Assembly (NCBI GenBank): GCA_030830765.1
Contig: JAURMJ010000328.1
Location: 1-14,252 of the forward strand
Direction: 5' to 3'
Length of the DNA: 14,252 bases
Source: Quisquiliibacterium sp.
Lineage (GTDB): Bacteria; Pseudomonadota; Gammaproteobacteria; Burkholderiales; Burkholderiaceae_E
Below, one piece after another: positions 1 through 7,588 of the stretch (within the stretch, counting starts at the first letter, position 1; the number at the start of each line of letters is the position of its first letter). The position numbers were made by a program, and so were the translations under genes. Below the pieces are notes generated by a model. That model saw only the letters and a list, made by a program, of their open reading frames with translations. It was not told the DNA's origin and made no database searches.

Positions 1-1613
1 CCGGCCAGGCGCAGGTAGGGCACGCTGCCGGCAAAGACGGCGCGGATGTCCGTCTTGGCGTTGTCGACCATGAACGCGACGGCCTGCTCAAGCGCATTCG
101 AACCGGCAGCCAGCGAATTGCGAATGGCGGCCAGATCGCCACCATCGGCGGACTCAAGTTCGCGCTCGGTTTGACGCACCTGCGCGATGATCGCGCGGGC
201 CACAGCGCCGCCGTCGCGCATGGTTTTGCGACCGATCAGGTCGTTGGCCTGAATGGCGGTGGTGCCTTCGTAGATCGGCAGGATGCGGGCATCGCGATAG
301 TGCTGCGCTGCGCCGGTTTCTTCGATGAAGCCCATGCCACCATGCACCTGCACGCCCAGCGACGTGACTTCGAGCGACATCTCGGTGGACCAGCCCTTGA
401 CGATCGGCACCAGAAATTCGTAGAAGGCCATGTTCTGCTTGCGCACTTCCGGATCCGGATGGCAGTGCGCCGCATCACTGGCGGCGGCTGCAACATACGC
501 CAGCGCACGCGCGCCTTCGGTGAGCGCACGCATCTGCATCAGCATGCGGCGCACATCGGGATGGTGAATGATCGTGACCGCAGCAGCGGAGCCAGCCACG
601 TCGCGACTCTGAACCCGGTCGCGCGCGAAGCTCACAGCCTTCTGGTAAGCCCGATCAGCAATCGCAACGCCCTGCATGCCGACCGCGAAGCGGGCCGCAT
701 TCATCATCACGAACATGTACTCAAGGCCGCGGTTCTCTTCACCGATCAGATAACCGATCGCCCCCGGAGCGCCATCCTCGCCAACACCGACCTCGCCCTT
801 GCCATCGCCGTAAATCAGCACTGCGGTCGGACTGGCCTTGATGCCCAGCTTGTGCTCGATGGACGTGCACCAGACATCGTTGCGTTTGCCCAGATTGCCC
901 TGCGCATCGACCATGACCTTGGGCACAATGAACAGCGAAATGCCTTTGACGCCAGCCGGCGCTTCCGGCGTGCGAGCCAGCACCAGATGGACGATGTTCT
1001 CGGCCATATCGTGCTCACCGTAGGTAATGTAAATCTTCTGGCCGCTGATCCGGTAGGTGCCGTCAGGCTGGCGAACGGCCTTGGTCCGTACTGCAGCCAG
1101 GTCCGAGCCGGCCTGAGGCTCGGTCAGATTCATGGTGCCGGTCCAGCGGCCCTCGACCATCGGCGGGATGAACCGCTCGCATTGCTCAGGCGTACCGGCG
1201 GTGAGCAGCGCTTCAATGGCGCCGTCTGTCAGCAAAGGGCACAACGCGAATGCGAGATTGGACGCGTTCAGCATCTCCAGGCAGGGCGTGGCCACCAGCT
1301 TGGGCAGCCCCTGACCACCGAACTCGGGCGGGTGTTGCAGGCCCTGCCAGCCGCCCTGCGCATACTGCGCAAAGGCTTCCTTGAACCCTGCGGTGGTCGT
1401 GACAACCCCGTTGGACAATGAGGAAGGCGCCTGATCGCCAGCCCAGTTCAGCGGCGCGATCGCATCCTGCACGAAGCGCGAACACTCCTCAAGAACGGCC
1501 TCAACCGTCTCGTCGGTGGCATCCTCACACCCGGGCAGCCTGGCGACCTCGTCCAGCCCGGCCAACTCCCGGATCGCGAACATCATGTCTTTGACGGGGG
1601 CGATGTAACTCAT
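1..1613 (-). CDS. Acyl-CoA dehydrogenase, DmdC-like large subfamily (C-terminus cut off by window edge)
   Basis: A flavoprotein that oxidises an acyl-CoA to the 2,3-enoyl-CoA and passes electrons to ETF, whose genes lie just upstream. The frame is open from ATG at 1613 to the window edge, giving 537 codons; related long acyl-CoA dehydrogenases run to about 590-600 residues, so roughly 60 are missing. The N-terminus MSYIAPVKDMMF is the short extra domain typical of the DmdC-type subgroup. The FAD/substrate middle domain shows MNLTEPQAGSDL (about 161-172) and GQKIYITYGEHD. The C-terminal part has HGGMGFIEETG, then IYEGTTAIQ with Glu449 as the probable catalytic base, then NDLIGRKT. The start has GGAG 7 nt upstream. 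It follows etfA by 92 bp on the same strand. The substrate cannot be read from sequence: DmdC members use 3-methylmercaptopropionyl-CoA, but many relatives take ordinary acyl-CoAs. Family is certain, substrate unknown. Confidence 0.95.
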   Translation of the reverse strand, partial: MSYIAPVKDMMFAIRELAGLDEVARLPGCEDATDETVEAVLEECSRFVQDAIAPLNWAGDQAPSSLSNGVVTTTAGFKEAFAQYAQGGWQGLQHPPEFGGQGLPKLVATPCLEMLNASNLAFALCPLLTDGAIEALLTAGTPEQCERFIPPMVEGRWTGTMNLTEPQAGSDLAAVRTKAVRQPDGTYRISGQKIYITYGEHDMAENIVHLVLARTPEAPAGVKGISLFIVPKVMVDAQGNLGKRNDVWCTSIEHKLGIKASPTAVLIYGDGKGEVGVGEDGAPGAIGYLIGEENRGLEYMFVMMNAARFAVGMQGVAIADRAYQKAVSFARDRVQSRDVAGSAAAVTIIHHPDVRRMLMQMRALTEGARALAYVAAAASDAAHCHPDPEVRKQNMAFYEFLVPIVKGWSTEMSLEVTSLGVQVHGGMGFIEETGAAQHYRDARILPIYEGTTAIQANDLIGRKTMRDGGAVARAIIAQVRQTERELESADGGDLAAIRNSLAAGSNALEQAVAFMVDNAKTDIRAVFAGSVPYLRLA

Positions 1614-1652
1614 CGGTTCACTCCGAAAACTCAGAATCGGTCAAAGGAATTC

Positions 1653-1676
1653 ACGGGCAACGGACCCGTTACCCGT
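1653..1676 (-). promoter_or_regulatory. Stem-loop between etfA and the acyl-CoA dehydrogenase gene
   Basis: In the minus-strand transcript two 10-nt arms (ACGGGUAACG and CGUUGCCCGU) pair fully around a 4-nt loop, with one U-G wobble. In DNA the same position is a mismatch, so the pairing is better as minus-strand RNA than as a DNA palindrome. No T-run follows, so it is not a standard intrinsic terminator. It may cause processing or partial termination that sets the ETF:dehydrogenase ratio. The structure is visible; the function is inferred. Confidence 0.4.
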
Positions 1677-1705
1677 TGGTCTGGCTCGCCCCGGTCAACT
1701 GACAA

Positions 1706-2638
1706 TCAGAGCGCGTCGACCATCTCGGGTACAGCCTTGAACAGATCGGCGACCAGACCATAGTCGGATACACCGAAAATCGGTGCTTCCTCGTCCTTGT
1801 TAATCGCAACGATCACCTTGCTGTCCTTCATGCCGGCCAGATGCTGAATGGCTCCCGAGATCCCGACGGCAACATACAGTTGTGGCGCCACGATCTTGCC
1901 AGTCTGACCGACCTGCCAATCATTGGGCGCGTAGCCGGCGTCCACTGCGGCGCGCGATGCTCCCAACGCTGCACCGATCTTGTCAGCCAGCGGCTCGAGT
2001 ACCGCGTTGAAATTCTCCGATGAGCCCATTCCGCGACCGCCAGACACGACGATCTTGGCGCCTGCCAACTCAGGGCGATCGCTCTTGGCCAGTTCGCTGG
2101 ACATGAAGGAGGACAGGCCGCTATCGGCGATCACATCGATTTTCTCGACCGCCGCACTGCCGCCGGTCGCAGCCGCGGCATCGAAGCCGGTGGTCCGTAC
2201 CGTGATGACCTTGATTGCATCAGCCGACTGCACGGTGGCCATGGCATTGCCGGCATAGATCGGACGCACAAAGGTATCGGCCGACTCAACGCTGGTGATG
2301 TCGGAGATCTGCGCGACATCCAACAAGGCAGCAACGCGCGGCATCACATTCTTGCCAACCGCGGTGGCCGGTGCCAGCACGTGCGAGTAGCCGCCTGCAA
2401 CGGCAACAATTTGTGCCGCGAGGTTCTCGGCCAGTTGCTGACCCAGATGCGCTGCGTCCGCAACCAGCACCTTGGTGACTCCAGCGGCCTGCGCTGCAGC
2501 CTGGGCTGCAGCATCGCACCCAGCACCCGCGACCAGCACGTGGACTTCGCCGCCGGCCTGCGCTGCAGCAGTAATGGTGTTCAACGTCACTGCCTTCAGC
2601 GACGCGTTGTCATGTTCCGCGATGACCAGAGCTGCCAT
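1706..2638 (-). CDS. etfA: Electron transfer flavoprotein alpha subunit
   Basis: The FAD-carrying subunit of the ETF heterodimer, which takes electrons from acyl-CoA dehydrogenases and delivers them to ETF:quinone oxidoreductase. It has 310 residues, a normal length. The N-terminal alpha/beta domain starts [11 protein letters not shown]. The C-terminal FAD domain shows SGGRGMG (199-205), GQTGK (244-248), [12 protein letters not shown] (259-270) and [12 protein letters not shown] (277-288), all classic EtfA signatures. The ATG at 2638 is chosen over an in-frame start at 2698 because family members begin here and AAGGAG sits 6 nt upstream; the upstream stretch overlaps the end of etfB. The etfB stop codon overlaps this ribosome binding site (TAAGGAG), so the two genes are translated together. 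Residues 41-53 are alanine-rich, which is common in this family. Confidence 0.97.
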   Translation of the reverse strand: MAALVIAEHDNASLKAVTLNTITAAAQAGGEVHVLVAGAGCDAAAQAAAQAAGVTKVLVADAAHLGQQLAENLAAQIVAVAGGYSHVLAPATAVGKNVMPRVAALLDVAQISDITSVESADTFVRPIYAGNAMATVQSADAIKVITVRTTGFDAAAATGGSAAVEKIDVIADSGLSSFMSSELAKSDRPELAGAKIVVSGGRGMGSSENFNAVLEPLADKIGAALGASRAAVDAGYAPNDWQVGQTGKIVAPQLYVAVGISGAIQHLAGMKDSKVIVAINKDEEAPIFGVSDYGLVADLFKAVPEMVDAL

Positions 2639-2648
2639 TTGGGACTCC

Positions 2649-3398
2649 TTAAATAACTTTGGCTTCGTTCTTGAGCTTGTCAACCAGCGCGGCGACATCA
2701 GCGACCTTGATGCCGGCCTGGCGACCAGCCGGCTCGACCACCTTGAGCGTCTTCAGGCGCGGAGCCGGGTCGACACCCAGTTCGTCGGGCTTGACGACGT
2801 CAAGCTGCTTCTTCTTGGCCTTCATGATGTTCGGTAGCGTGACGTAGCGCGGCTCATTCAGGCGCAGGTCAGTGGTCACCACCGCCGGCAGCGAGATCGT
2901 GATGGTCTCAAGGCCGCCATCGATTTCCCGAGTGACCTGGGCCTTGCCGTCAGCGACCTCGACCTTCGAGGCGAACGTCGCCTGCGAGATGCCGGCCAGC
3001 GCAGCCAGCATCTGACCGGTCTGATTGGCATCGTCGTCGATGGCCTGCTTGCCCAGAATCATCAGCTGCGGCTGCTCGCGATCGCAGACCGCCTTCAGAA
3101 GCTTGGCCACAGCCAGCGGCTGCAGTTCGGCATCGGTCTCGACGAGGATGGCGCGATCGGCACCGATCGCCAGCGCAGTACGCAGCGTCTCCTGGCAGGC
3201 TGTGACACCGCAACTGACTGCAATGATCTCGGTGGCCACGCCCTTTTCTTTCAGGCGGACCGCCTCTTCGACGGCGATTTCGTCGAACGGGTTCATCGAC
3301 ATTTTGACGTTGGCGATGTCCACACCGCTGCCGTCACTCTTGACGCGCACCTTGACGTTGTAGTCAACAACACGCTTCACGGGTACCAGGATCTTCAT
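2649..3398 (-). CDS. etfB: Electron transfer flavoprotein beta subunit
   Basis: The AMP-binding subunit of ETF; it docks onto partner dehydrogenases. It has 249 residues, the usual length. It begins [19 protein letters not shown]. The AMP-binding stretch [15 protein letters not shown] is at 116-130. The partner-recognition loop [21 protein letters not shown] spans 177-197 and is almost identical to that of other class I ETFs. The ATG at 3398 is fixed by family alignment; an in-frame ATG at 3518 would add 40 unconserved residues. The ribosome binding site is poor (only a weak GACGAG about 9 nt upstream), so coupling to a short upstream ORF whose TGA overlaps this ATG (ATGA) is possible. A consensus TATAAT lies 34-39 bp upstream. 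First gene of the etfBA pair. Confidence 0.97.
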   Translation of the reverse strand: MKILVPVKRVVDYNVKVRVKSDGSGVDIANVKMSMNPFDEIAVEEAVRLKEKGVATEIIAVSCGVTACQETLRTALAIGADRAILVETDAELQPLAVAKLLKAVCDREQPQLMILGKQAIDDDANQTGQMLAALAGISQATFASKVEVADGKAQVTREIDGGLETITISLPAVVTTDLRLNEPRYVTLPNIMKAKKKQLDVVKPDELGVDPAPRLKTLKVVEPAGRQAGIKVADVAALVDKLKNEAKVI

Positions 3399-3493
3399 CG
3401 ATTGGATCTCGTCGCTGATGGAAAACCGTTGATTATAAATGCTCCGCACACCTGGGTACGGGGCCCGCTCAGGCTGAGCCGACGGCGTGGCAT
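3395..3493 (-). CDS. Possible 32-aa leader ORF coupled to etfB
   Basis: A 33-codon frame (ATG to TGA) with AAAGGAGG 8 nt before the ATG, the best ribosome binding site in this part of the window. Its TGA overlaps the etfB ATG as ATGA. The predicted peptide starts [14 protein letters not shown]; it is basic and resembles nothing I know. The SD and start codon sit in a hairpin: GGCGTG (3503-3498) pairs with CACGCC (3489-3484), leaving the ATG in the loop. The TATAAT assigned to etfB lies inside this ORF, so it could only be translated from transcripts that start further upstream, for example read-through from the reductase gene. It may be a real leader ORF or chance. Confidence 0.28.
   Translation of the reverse strand: MPRRRLSLSGPRTQVCGAFIINGFPSATRSNR
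3432..3437 (-). promoter_or_regulatory. Candidate -10 box of the etfBA promoter
   Basis: A perfect TATAAT on the minus strand. Transcription would start near 3425, leaving a leader of about 27 nt before the etfB ATG. No good -35 hexamer lies 16-18 bp upstream (the sequence there is close to GTACCC), which would suit an activated promoter. Confidence 0.45.
3467..3479. promoter_or_regulatory. 13-bp palindrome upstream of the etfB -10 box
   Basis: GCTCAG-G-CTGAGC is a perfect palindrome with a one-base centre. Measured from the predicted etfB start it spans about -42 to -54, where activators often bind. It is too tight to make a good RNA hairpin, so a protein site is the likelier reading. No matching second copy was noticed elsewhere in the window. 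Confidence 0.25.
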
Positions 3494-3527
3494 GAATCAC
3501 GCCTCCTTTATGCCCCACCCGGTCAGT

Positions 3528-4583
3528 TCATTCGTCGCCAACCCGCAGCACCAACTTACCGAAATTCTGTCCGCTGAACAGCATGTTCAGTGCTTCGGGA
3601 AACTGCGCGATGCCCCCCTCAAGGATATGTTCTCGCGACCGCAGCCGGCCTTCCTGCATCCAGCCAGCGATTTCCCGCACTGCGGCCGGAAATTTGTCAG
3701 CCCAGTCGAAGACGACGATGCCTTCCATGCGGGCGCGATGAACCAGCAGAGACAGATAATTAGCCGGTCCGCGCACCGGGGTTGTGTTGTTGTACTGGGA
3801 GATCGCACCGCAGATGACAATGCGAGCTTTCATGTTGATGCGAGTCAGCACGATGTCGAGAATCTCGCCCCCGACATTGTCGAAATAGATGTCGACGCCG
3901 TCCGGGCAGTGTTCCTTCAGCCCGTCACGCACTGAATCGGCCTTGTAGTCAATGCAGGCATCAAAACCCAAATCATTGACGACGAACTGACACTTGTCGG
4001 CGCCGCCGGCAATGCCGACCGCATGGCAGCCCATGATCTTTGCCACCTGACCGACCATCTGCCCGACCGCACCAGCTGCACCAGACACAACGACAGTTTC
4101 TCCGGCCTTGGGCAGACCGACTTCAAGCAAACCGAAGTAGCCTGTCATACCGGGCATGCCCAGGGCATTGAGCCAGCTGGAGAGTGGAGCAAGCTGTGGG
4201 TCGATCGGGGCCAGCGCCGAGCGCGGAATCGAGCGATCATCAAACACGCTGTACTGCTGCACACCAAGCATGCCGCTCAGATAGGTGCCAACAGGCCAGC
4301 GCGAATTCGAGGACGCGATCACACGACCGACTCCCCCGGCACGCATCACCTCACCGATCCCGACTGGCGCGATATAGCTGCGCCCTTCGTTCATCCAGCC
4401 GCGCATCGCTGGATCCAGCGAAAGCATCAAGTTCTTGACCAGCATGCCGCCCTGTGGCGGCTCGGCCACCGGCTCAGTGGTGAACTGCCAGTTGTCCAGA
4501 TGGGGCAGACCAACCGGCCTGGCGGCCAGACGCACCTGATGATTGACCAGAGTCGACAACGAGTTCTTGCTTGCTGCCTGCAT
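3528..4583 (-). CDS. NADP-dependent medium-chain reductase, CurA/leukotriene B4 dehydrogenase type
   Basis: A cytosolic zinc-independent MDR-family enzyme that uses NADPH to reduce the C=C bond of enones or enals; members include CurA (YncB) and mammalian prostaglandin reductase. It has 351 residues, normal for the family. It shows VRLAARPVGLP (17-27), LSLDPAMRGWM (54-64) that marks this subfamily, MTGYFGLLEVG (146-156), the Rossmann loop SGAAGAVGQMVGQ (167-179), YFDNVGGE (233-240) and the C-terminal GKLVLRVGD. No catalytic zinc ligand set is apparent. The start has AAAGG about 9 nt upstream; the first dozen residues are unconserved, so the exact start is less certain. It lies between the crotonase-family gene and etfB, which suggests it works on an unsaturated acyl or related carbonyl compound, but that is inference. 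Confidence 0.92.
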   Translation of the reverse strand: MQAASKNSLSTLVNHQVRLAARPVGLPHLDNWQFTTEPVAEPPQGGMLVKNLMLSLDPAMRGWMNEGRSYIAPVGIGEVMRAGGVGRVIASSNSRWPVGTYLSGMLGVQQYSVFDDRSIPRSALAPIDPQLAPLSSWLNALGMPGMTGYFGLLEVGLPKAGETVVVSGAAGAVGQMVGQVAKIMGCHAVGIAGGADKCQFVVNDLGFDACIDYKADSVRDGLKEHCPDGVDIYFDNVGGEILDIVLTRINMKARIVICGAISQYNNTTPVRGPANYLSLLVHRARMEGIVVFDWADKFPAAVREIAGWMQEGRLRSREHILEGGIAQFPEALNMLFSGQNFGKLVLRVGDE

Positions 4584-4748
4584 GGCTTGAAACCTTTGAC
4601 GTTGGAGGATGGTGATTCTTGCGCGAGCGCTGAACTACGGCCGTTCGCGCACACGGAATGCACGGGGGCGCGAAACGCCTGGGAGACAGCACGACGCGCC
4701 TCAGCGATGCGCCGGGAAAGCGCCGACAAATCCGATTGACAGCCCAGA
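4584..4748. other. 165-bp intergenic stretch, no gene recognised
   Basis: Lies between the crotonase-family stop and the reductase start, both on the minus strand. It holds one inverted repeat, TTCGCGC (4644-4650) and GCGCGAA (4668-4674), separated by 17 nt. I see no convincing promoter, terminator or small gene. A reading frame does run through part of it, but it is out of frame with both neighbours and looks accidental. Confidence 0.6.
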
Positions 4749-5543
4749 TTACCAGTTTGGCTTTCGCTTCTCGATGAAGGCCTGCACACCCTCCAGCGTG
4801 GGCTCGGCCATCATGTTGCAGGCCATCGTCTGACCGGCAAGCTGGTAAGCCGCATCAATGCCCATTTCAAGCTGGCGATAAAAGAGGCCCTTTCCGGCTG
4901 CAATCGCGACCGCCGGTTTGGCGGCGATCAACTGGGCGATCCGATTGATTTCTGCATCAAGCAACTCGGCCGGTACAGCATGATTGATCAGCCCACGCTG
5001 CACTGCAGTCTGCGCATCGATGAATTCGCCAGTGACCAACATCTCGAACGCGGCCTTGCGCGACAGGTTGCGCGACAACGCGACCGAAGGAGTCGAGCAG
5101 AACAGGCCAAGATTGACTCCAGAGACCGCGAATTTCGCTTCTTCGCTGGCGACCGCAAGATCACACATCGCCACCAGCTGGCAGCCCGCTGCTGTGGCAA
5201 TGCCCTGGACCCGGGCAATGACCGGCTGCGGCATCGTCTGGATCGTCATCATCACTTTGGCGCAGCGCGAGAAAAGCTGCTGGTAGTACTCAAGTGACGG
5301 CTGGGCACGCATTTCACGCAGGTCGTGACCCGCGCAGAACGCCTTGCCGGCCGCCGCAAGCACGACAACGCGGGCGGACTCGTCGCGCGACAGCGCTTCC
5401 AGCGTGCTGTGCAGGGCATCGAGCAAGCCCTCGGACAAGGCGTTGTACTGCCCCGGACGATTCATCGTCACGGTCACCACCGTCCCCACGCGATCGACAC
5501 GGACCAGTTGATCGTCATTGCTGTTCTGGATCACGGCTGACAT
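4749..5543 (-). CDS. Enoyl-CoA hydratase/isomerase-family protein, ECHDC3-like, without the hydratase glutamates
   Basis: A crotonase-fold protein of 264 residues, normal for the family. The oxyanion-hole pieces are intact: AFCAGHDLREM (68-78) and GIATAAGCQL (114-123). The two glutamates that activate water in true hydratases are absent: GCQL has Gln122 where rat enoyl-CoA hydratase has Glu144, and Gly142 (in SGVNLGL) replaces Glu164. The stretch GLFCSTPSVALSR (146-158) resembles the ECHDC3 branch, whose activity is poorly known. It therefore probably binds acyl-CoA but is unlikely to hydrate it by the classical mechanism; isomerase, thioesterase-like or other chemistry is possible. ATG 5543 is chosen; GTG at 5546 is equally served by the GGAGG upstream (6 or 9 nt away). 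First gene of the acyl-CoA cluster and divergent from moxR. Confidence 0.93.
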   Translation of the reverse strand: MSAVIQNSNDDQLVRVDRVGTVVTVTMNRPGQYNALSEGLLDALHSTLEALSRDESARVVVLAAAGKAFCAGHDLREMRAQPSLEYYQQLFSRCAKVMMTIQTMPQPVIARVQGIATAAGCQLVAMCDLAVASEEAKFAVSGVNLGLFCSTPSVALSRNLSRKAAFEMLVTGEFIDAQTAVQRGLINHAVPAELLDAEINRIAQLIAAKPAVAIAAGKGLFYRQLEMGIDAAYQLAGQTMACNMMAEPTLEGVQAFIEKRKPNW

Positions 5544-5573
5544 CACTGCTTTCCTCCACGGTTTCTTGCACTG

Positions 5574-5579
5574 ATTCTA
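5574..5579 (-). promoter_or_regulatory. Weak candidate -10 box for the crotonase-family gene
   Basis: TAGAAT on the minus strand in the 142-bp divergent region (5544-5685), placed to give a leader of about 24 nt. The matching -35 position reads CCTCAA, a poor fit. I see no clear promoter for moxR in the same region, although one is expected there. Confidence 0.22.
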
Positions 5580-5685
5580 GTCTGTCGCGATCAGGGTTGA
5601 GGTCGACGCCCGGTAGACTAAGCCCATCGACCCGAAAACCAGCCATCGCCCTGGCCGACCAGCGGCTGCGAGGCACACTGAAACA

Positions 5686-6609
5686 ATGCTTGAAAAAATT
5701 CATTCCGTCGCGGCCCAGGTGGGCGAGATCGTCCTGGGCAAGCAGGTGCAGATTCGGCTTGCACTGGCCTGCCTGCTGGCACGCGGGCACCTGTTGATCG
5801 AGGATCTTCCCGGTGTTGGAAAGACCACGCTTGCGCATGCCCTTTCGATTTCGCTGGGACTGCAGTTCAAGCGGGTGCAGTTCACGAACGACCTGTTGCC
5901 GGCCGACATCATCGGGACCAGCGTCTTTGAGCGTGACAACAGCCAGTTTGTTTTTCATCGCGGACCAGTGTTCTCCCAGGTGCTGCTGGCCGATGAGATC
6001 AATCGGGCATCGCCAAAGACGCAGAGCGCGCTGCTTGAGGCGATGGAGGAGCGCCAGGTCTCGGCCGAAGGCCAGGCCATGAGTCTGCCTGAGCCGTTCT
6101 TTGTCATCGCAACCCAGAATCCGATGGATCAGGCCGGCACTTTCGCGCTGCCAGAGTCGCAACTCGACCGCTTTCTGATGTGTGTCGAACTCGGCTATCC
6201 GGACCCGCAGGCCGAACGACTCCTGCTCCAGGGCAATGATCGACGCTCGGTGATGAACAGCCTCCAGCCGCAGATGAGCCCGCATGAACTGCTGCTTGCG
6301 CAGGATCAGGTTTCAGCGGTGCGCTGCTCGGACGCGCTGCTGGACTACCTGCAGGCGCTCCTTGCGATGAGCCGGCGGGCGCCACAGTTTGCCGAGGGGT
6401 TGAGCCCGCGCGCGGGCCTTGCCCTGCTGCAGGCGGCAAAGGCCTGGGCACTGCTCGACGGGCGTGATCATGTTCTGCCCGATGACCTGCAGGCCATCCT
6501 GCAGCCGGTGGCAGGGCATCGGCTGCGTCCGGCCCGCGGGGGCGGCGGATCCCACCGCGCCCGAGCTGAACTGGTCGCTGAACTGCTCAGGTCGGTGCCG
6601 GTTTCCTGA
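5686..6609 (+). CDS. MoxR-family AAA+ ATPase
   Basis: A cytoplasmic AAA+ ATPase thought to act as a chaperone that assembles or activates partner proteins, usually encoded with DUF58 and transglutaminase-like genes as here. It has 307 residues. Walker A is PGVGKTT (42-48), Walker B is VLLADEIN (99-106), followed by the family's RASPKTQSALLEAMEE (107-122). Sensor 1 is ATQNP with Asn145, and GLSPRAGLALL (238-248) carries the probable sensor 2 Arg242. The start is fixed by alignment; the only SD-like sequence (GAGG) is 12 nt away, so initiation may be weak. The stop overlaps the ribosome binding site of the next gene (TGAGGA). First gene of a four-gene envelope operon. Confidence 0.95.
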   Translation: MLEKIHSVAAQVGEIVLGKQVQIRLALACLLARGHLLIEDLPGVGKTTLAHALSISLGLQFKRVQFTNDLLPADIIGTSVFERDNSQFVFHRGPVFSQVLLADEINRASPKTQSALLEAMEERQVSAEGQAMSLPEPFFVIATQNPMDQAGTFALPESQLDRFLMCVELGYPDPQAERLLLQGNDRRSVMNSLQPQMSPHELLLAQDQVSAVRCSDALLDYLQALLAMSRRAPQFAEGLSPRAGLALLQAAKAWALLDGRDHVLPDDLQAILQPVAGHRLRPARGGGGSHRARAELVAELLRSVPVS

Positions 6610-6619
6610 GGACGCAGGG

Positions 6620-7585
6620 ATGTCAGTGGCAGGCTGGACCGACCGCGTTGCGATGCGGATTCGCAGACCGCAGGAACCATCGCACCAGGATCTGCGGCTG
6701 GCGCAGCGCAATGTCTTCGTGCTGCCAACGCGGGCCGGACTGCTGTACGGGCTGGTCCTGATTGCGATGCTGATCGGCTCGATCAACTACCTGCTTTCAC
6801 TCGGCTTTGCGCTGACTTTCCTGCTCGCAGGCCTGGCGCTGCTGGGCATGCTGCATACGTTTCGCAATCTGTCTGGCCTCGTGCTGCGCCCGGGGCGCGC
6901 CGAACCGGTTTTTGCCGGACAGCCGGCCGACGTGAGCCTGATGCTGCTGAACCCGGGCCGTCTCGAACGTTTCTCGATCCGCATCGACACCAGCAGAAGT
7001 GGCGCCGGTGCTGTGGCCGATGTCCCGCCACAGGCTCAGCAGCTTGTCCAACTGGCCATTGCCACTGAACGACGCGGCCCGATGATGATGCCCAGGCTGC
7101 GGCTGTCCACCGAATATCCGCTTGGCTTGTTCCGTGCCTGGGCCTACTGGCAACCGGCCATCGAGATTCTCGTGTACCCATTACCGCAGGAAGGACCGCT
7201 GGCTCTTCCCGAACCGGAAGCGGCAGATCACGGCCAGGGACAAGGTCGCCGCGGCAACGAGGATCTGGCTGCCTTGCGCCCTTATCAATCCGGAGATCCG
7301 CTATCCCGGATTGCGTGGCGCGCAGTGGCCAGAAATGCCTCGGGTGAGTTGCTCAGCCGGCAGCTTGAGGGGGGAGCCCGATCGTCGCTGCAGCTTGACT
7401 GGCAAGCTCTTCCTGCCGGCATGGACGCAGAAGCCAAGATTTCGCGGCTCGCTCGCTGGGTGATCGATGCACAGATCTCTGGCGAGCGCTGGTCGATGCA
7501 ACTGCCGGGCCTGACCATCGCGGAGGACAGCGGCCCGGCGCATTCGCACCGCTGCCTCGAGGCGCTTGCGCGCCTGGAGCTTTGA
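6620..7585 (+). CDS. DUF58 membrane protein
   Basis: 321 residues. DUF58 proteins are encoded next to MoxR ATPases and are suspected MoxR clients; their biochemical role is not established. Two membrane segments lie at about 38-58 and 60-80, with a short basic cytoplasmic N-terminus. A soluble beta-rich region follows, and the signature LRPYQSGDPLSRIAWRAVAR sits at 219-238. ATG 6620 is chosen because GAGGA lies 7 nt upstream and overlaps the moxR stop; a longer frame reaches back to 6419 but that part overlaps moxR and reads as out-of-frame noise. The gap to moxR is 10 bp and to the next gene 3 bp. Confidence 0.93.
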   Translation: MSVAGWTDRVAMRIRRPQEPSHQDLRLAQRNVFVLPTRAGLLYGLVLIAMLIGSINYLLSLGFALTFLLAGLALLGMLHTFRNLSGLVLRPGRAEPVFAGQPADVSLMLLNPGRLERFSIRIDTSRSGAGAVADVPPQAQQLVQLAIATERRGPMMMPRLRLSTEYPLGLFRAWAYWQPAIEILVYPLPQEGPLALPEPEAADHGQGQGRRGNEDLAALRPYQSGDPLSRIAWRAVARNASGELLSRQLEGGARSSLQLDWQALPAGMDAEAKISRLARWVIDAQISGERWSMQLPGLTIAEDSGPAHSHRCLEALARLEL

Positions 7586-7588
7586 ACC

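Noticed and set aside
171..1421. A 416-codon open frame on the plus strand
   Set aside because: It lies exactly antisense to the acyl-CoA dehydrogenase, has low-complexity His/Arg/Ala composition with no family signature, and is a common by-product of GC-rich codon use.
2486..2569. 15-bp exact direct repeat (GGCCTGCGCTGCAGC at 2486 and 2555) inside etfA, 69 bp apart
   Set aside because: It encodes alanine-rich AAAQA stretches, and the matching VLVAG/VLVAD pair 23 residues apart is, as I recall, a normal feature of EtfA proteins, so no special repeat is needed.
2639..2698. N-terminal extension of etfA by 20 residues
   Set aside because: It overlaps the end of etfB, is unconserved, and the AAGGAG site points to the ATG at 2638.
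3399..3518. In-frame N-terminal extension of etfB by 40 residues
   Set aside because: EtfB proteins start MKILVPVK; the extension is unconserved, and the strong SD lies inside it and fits the short separate ORF.
4427..4789. A 120-codon minus-strand frame across the gap between the crotonase-family gene and the reductase
   Set aside because: Mostly out-of-frame overlap with both neighbours, Arg/Ser/Ala-rich, no SD or motif.
5515..6285. A 256-codon frame on the minus strand over the divergent region and moxR
   Set aside because: Antisense to the clear MoxR Walker motifs; no recognisable domain. A shadow frame.
6419..6619. Longer start for the DUF58 gene
   Set aside because: The extra 67 residues are Cys/Arg/Pro-rich, out-of-frame reading of moxR; an SD at the moxR stop fits the ATG at 6620.
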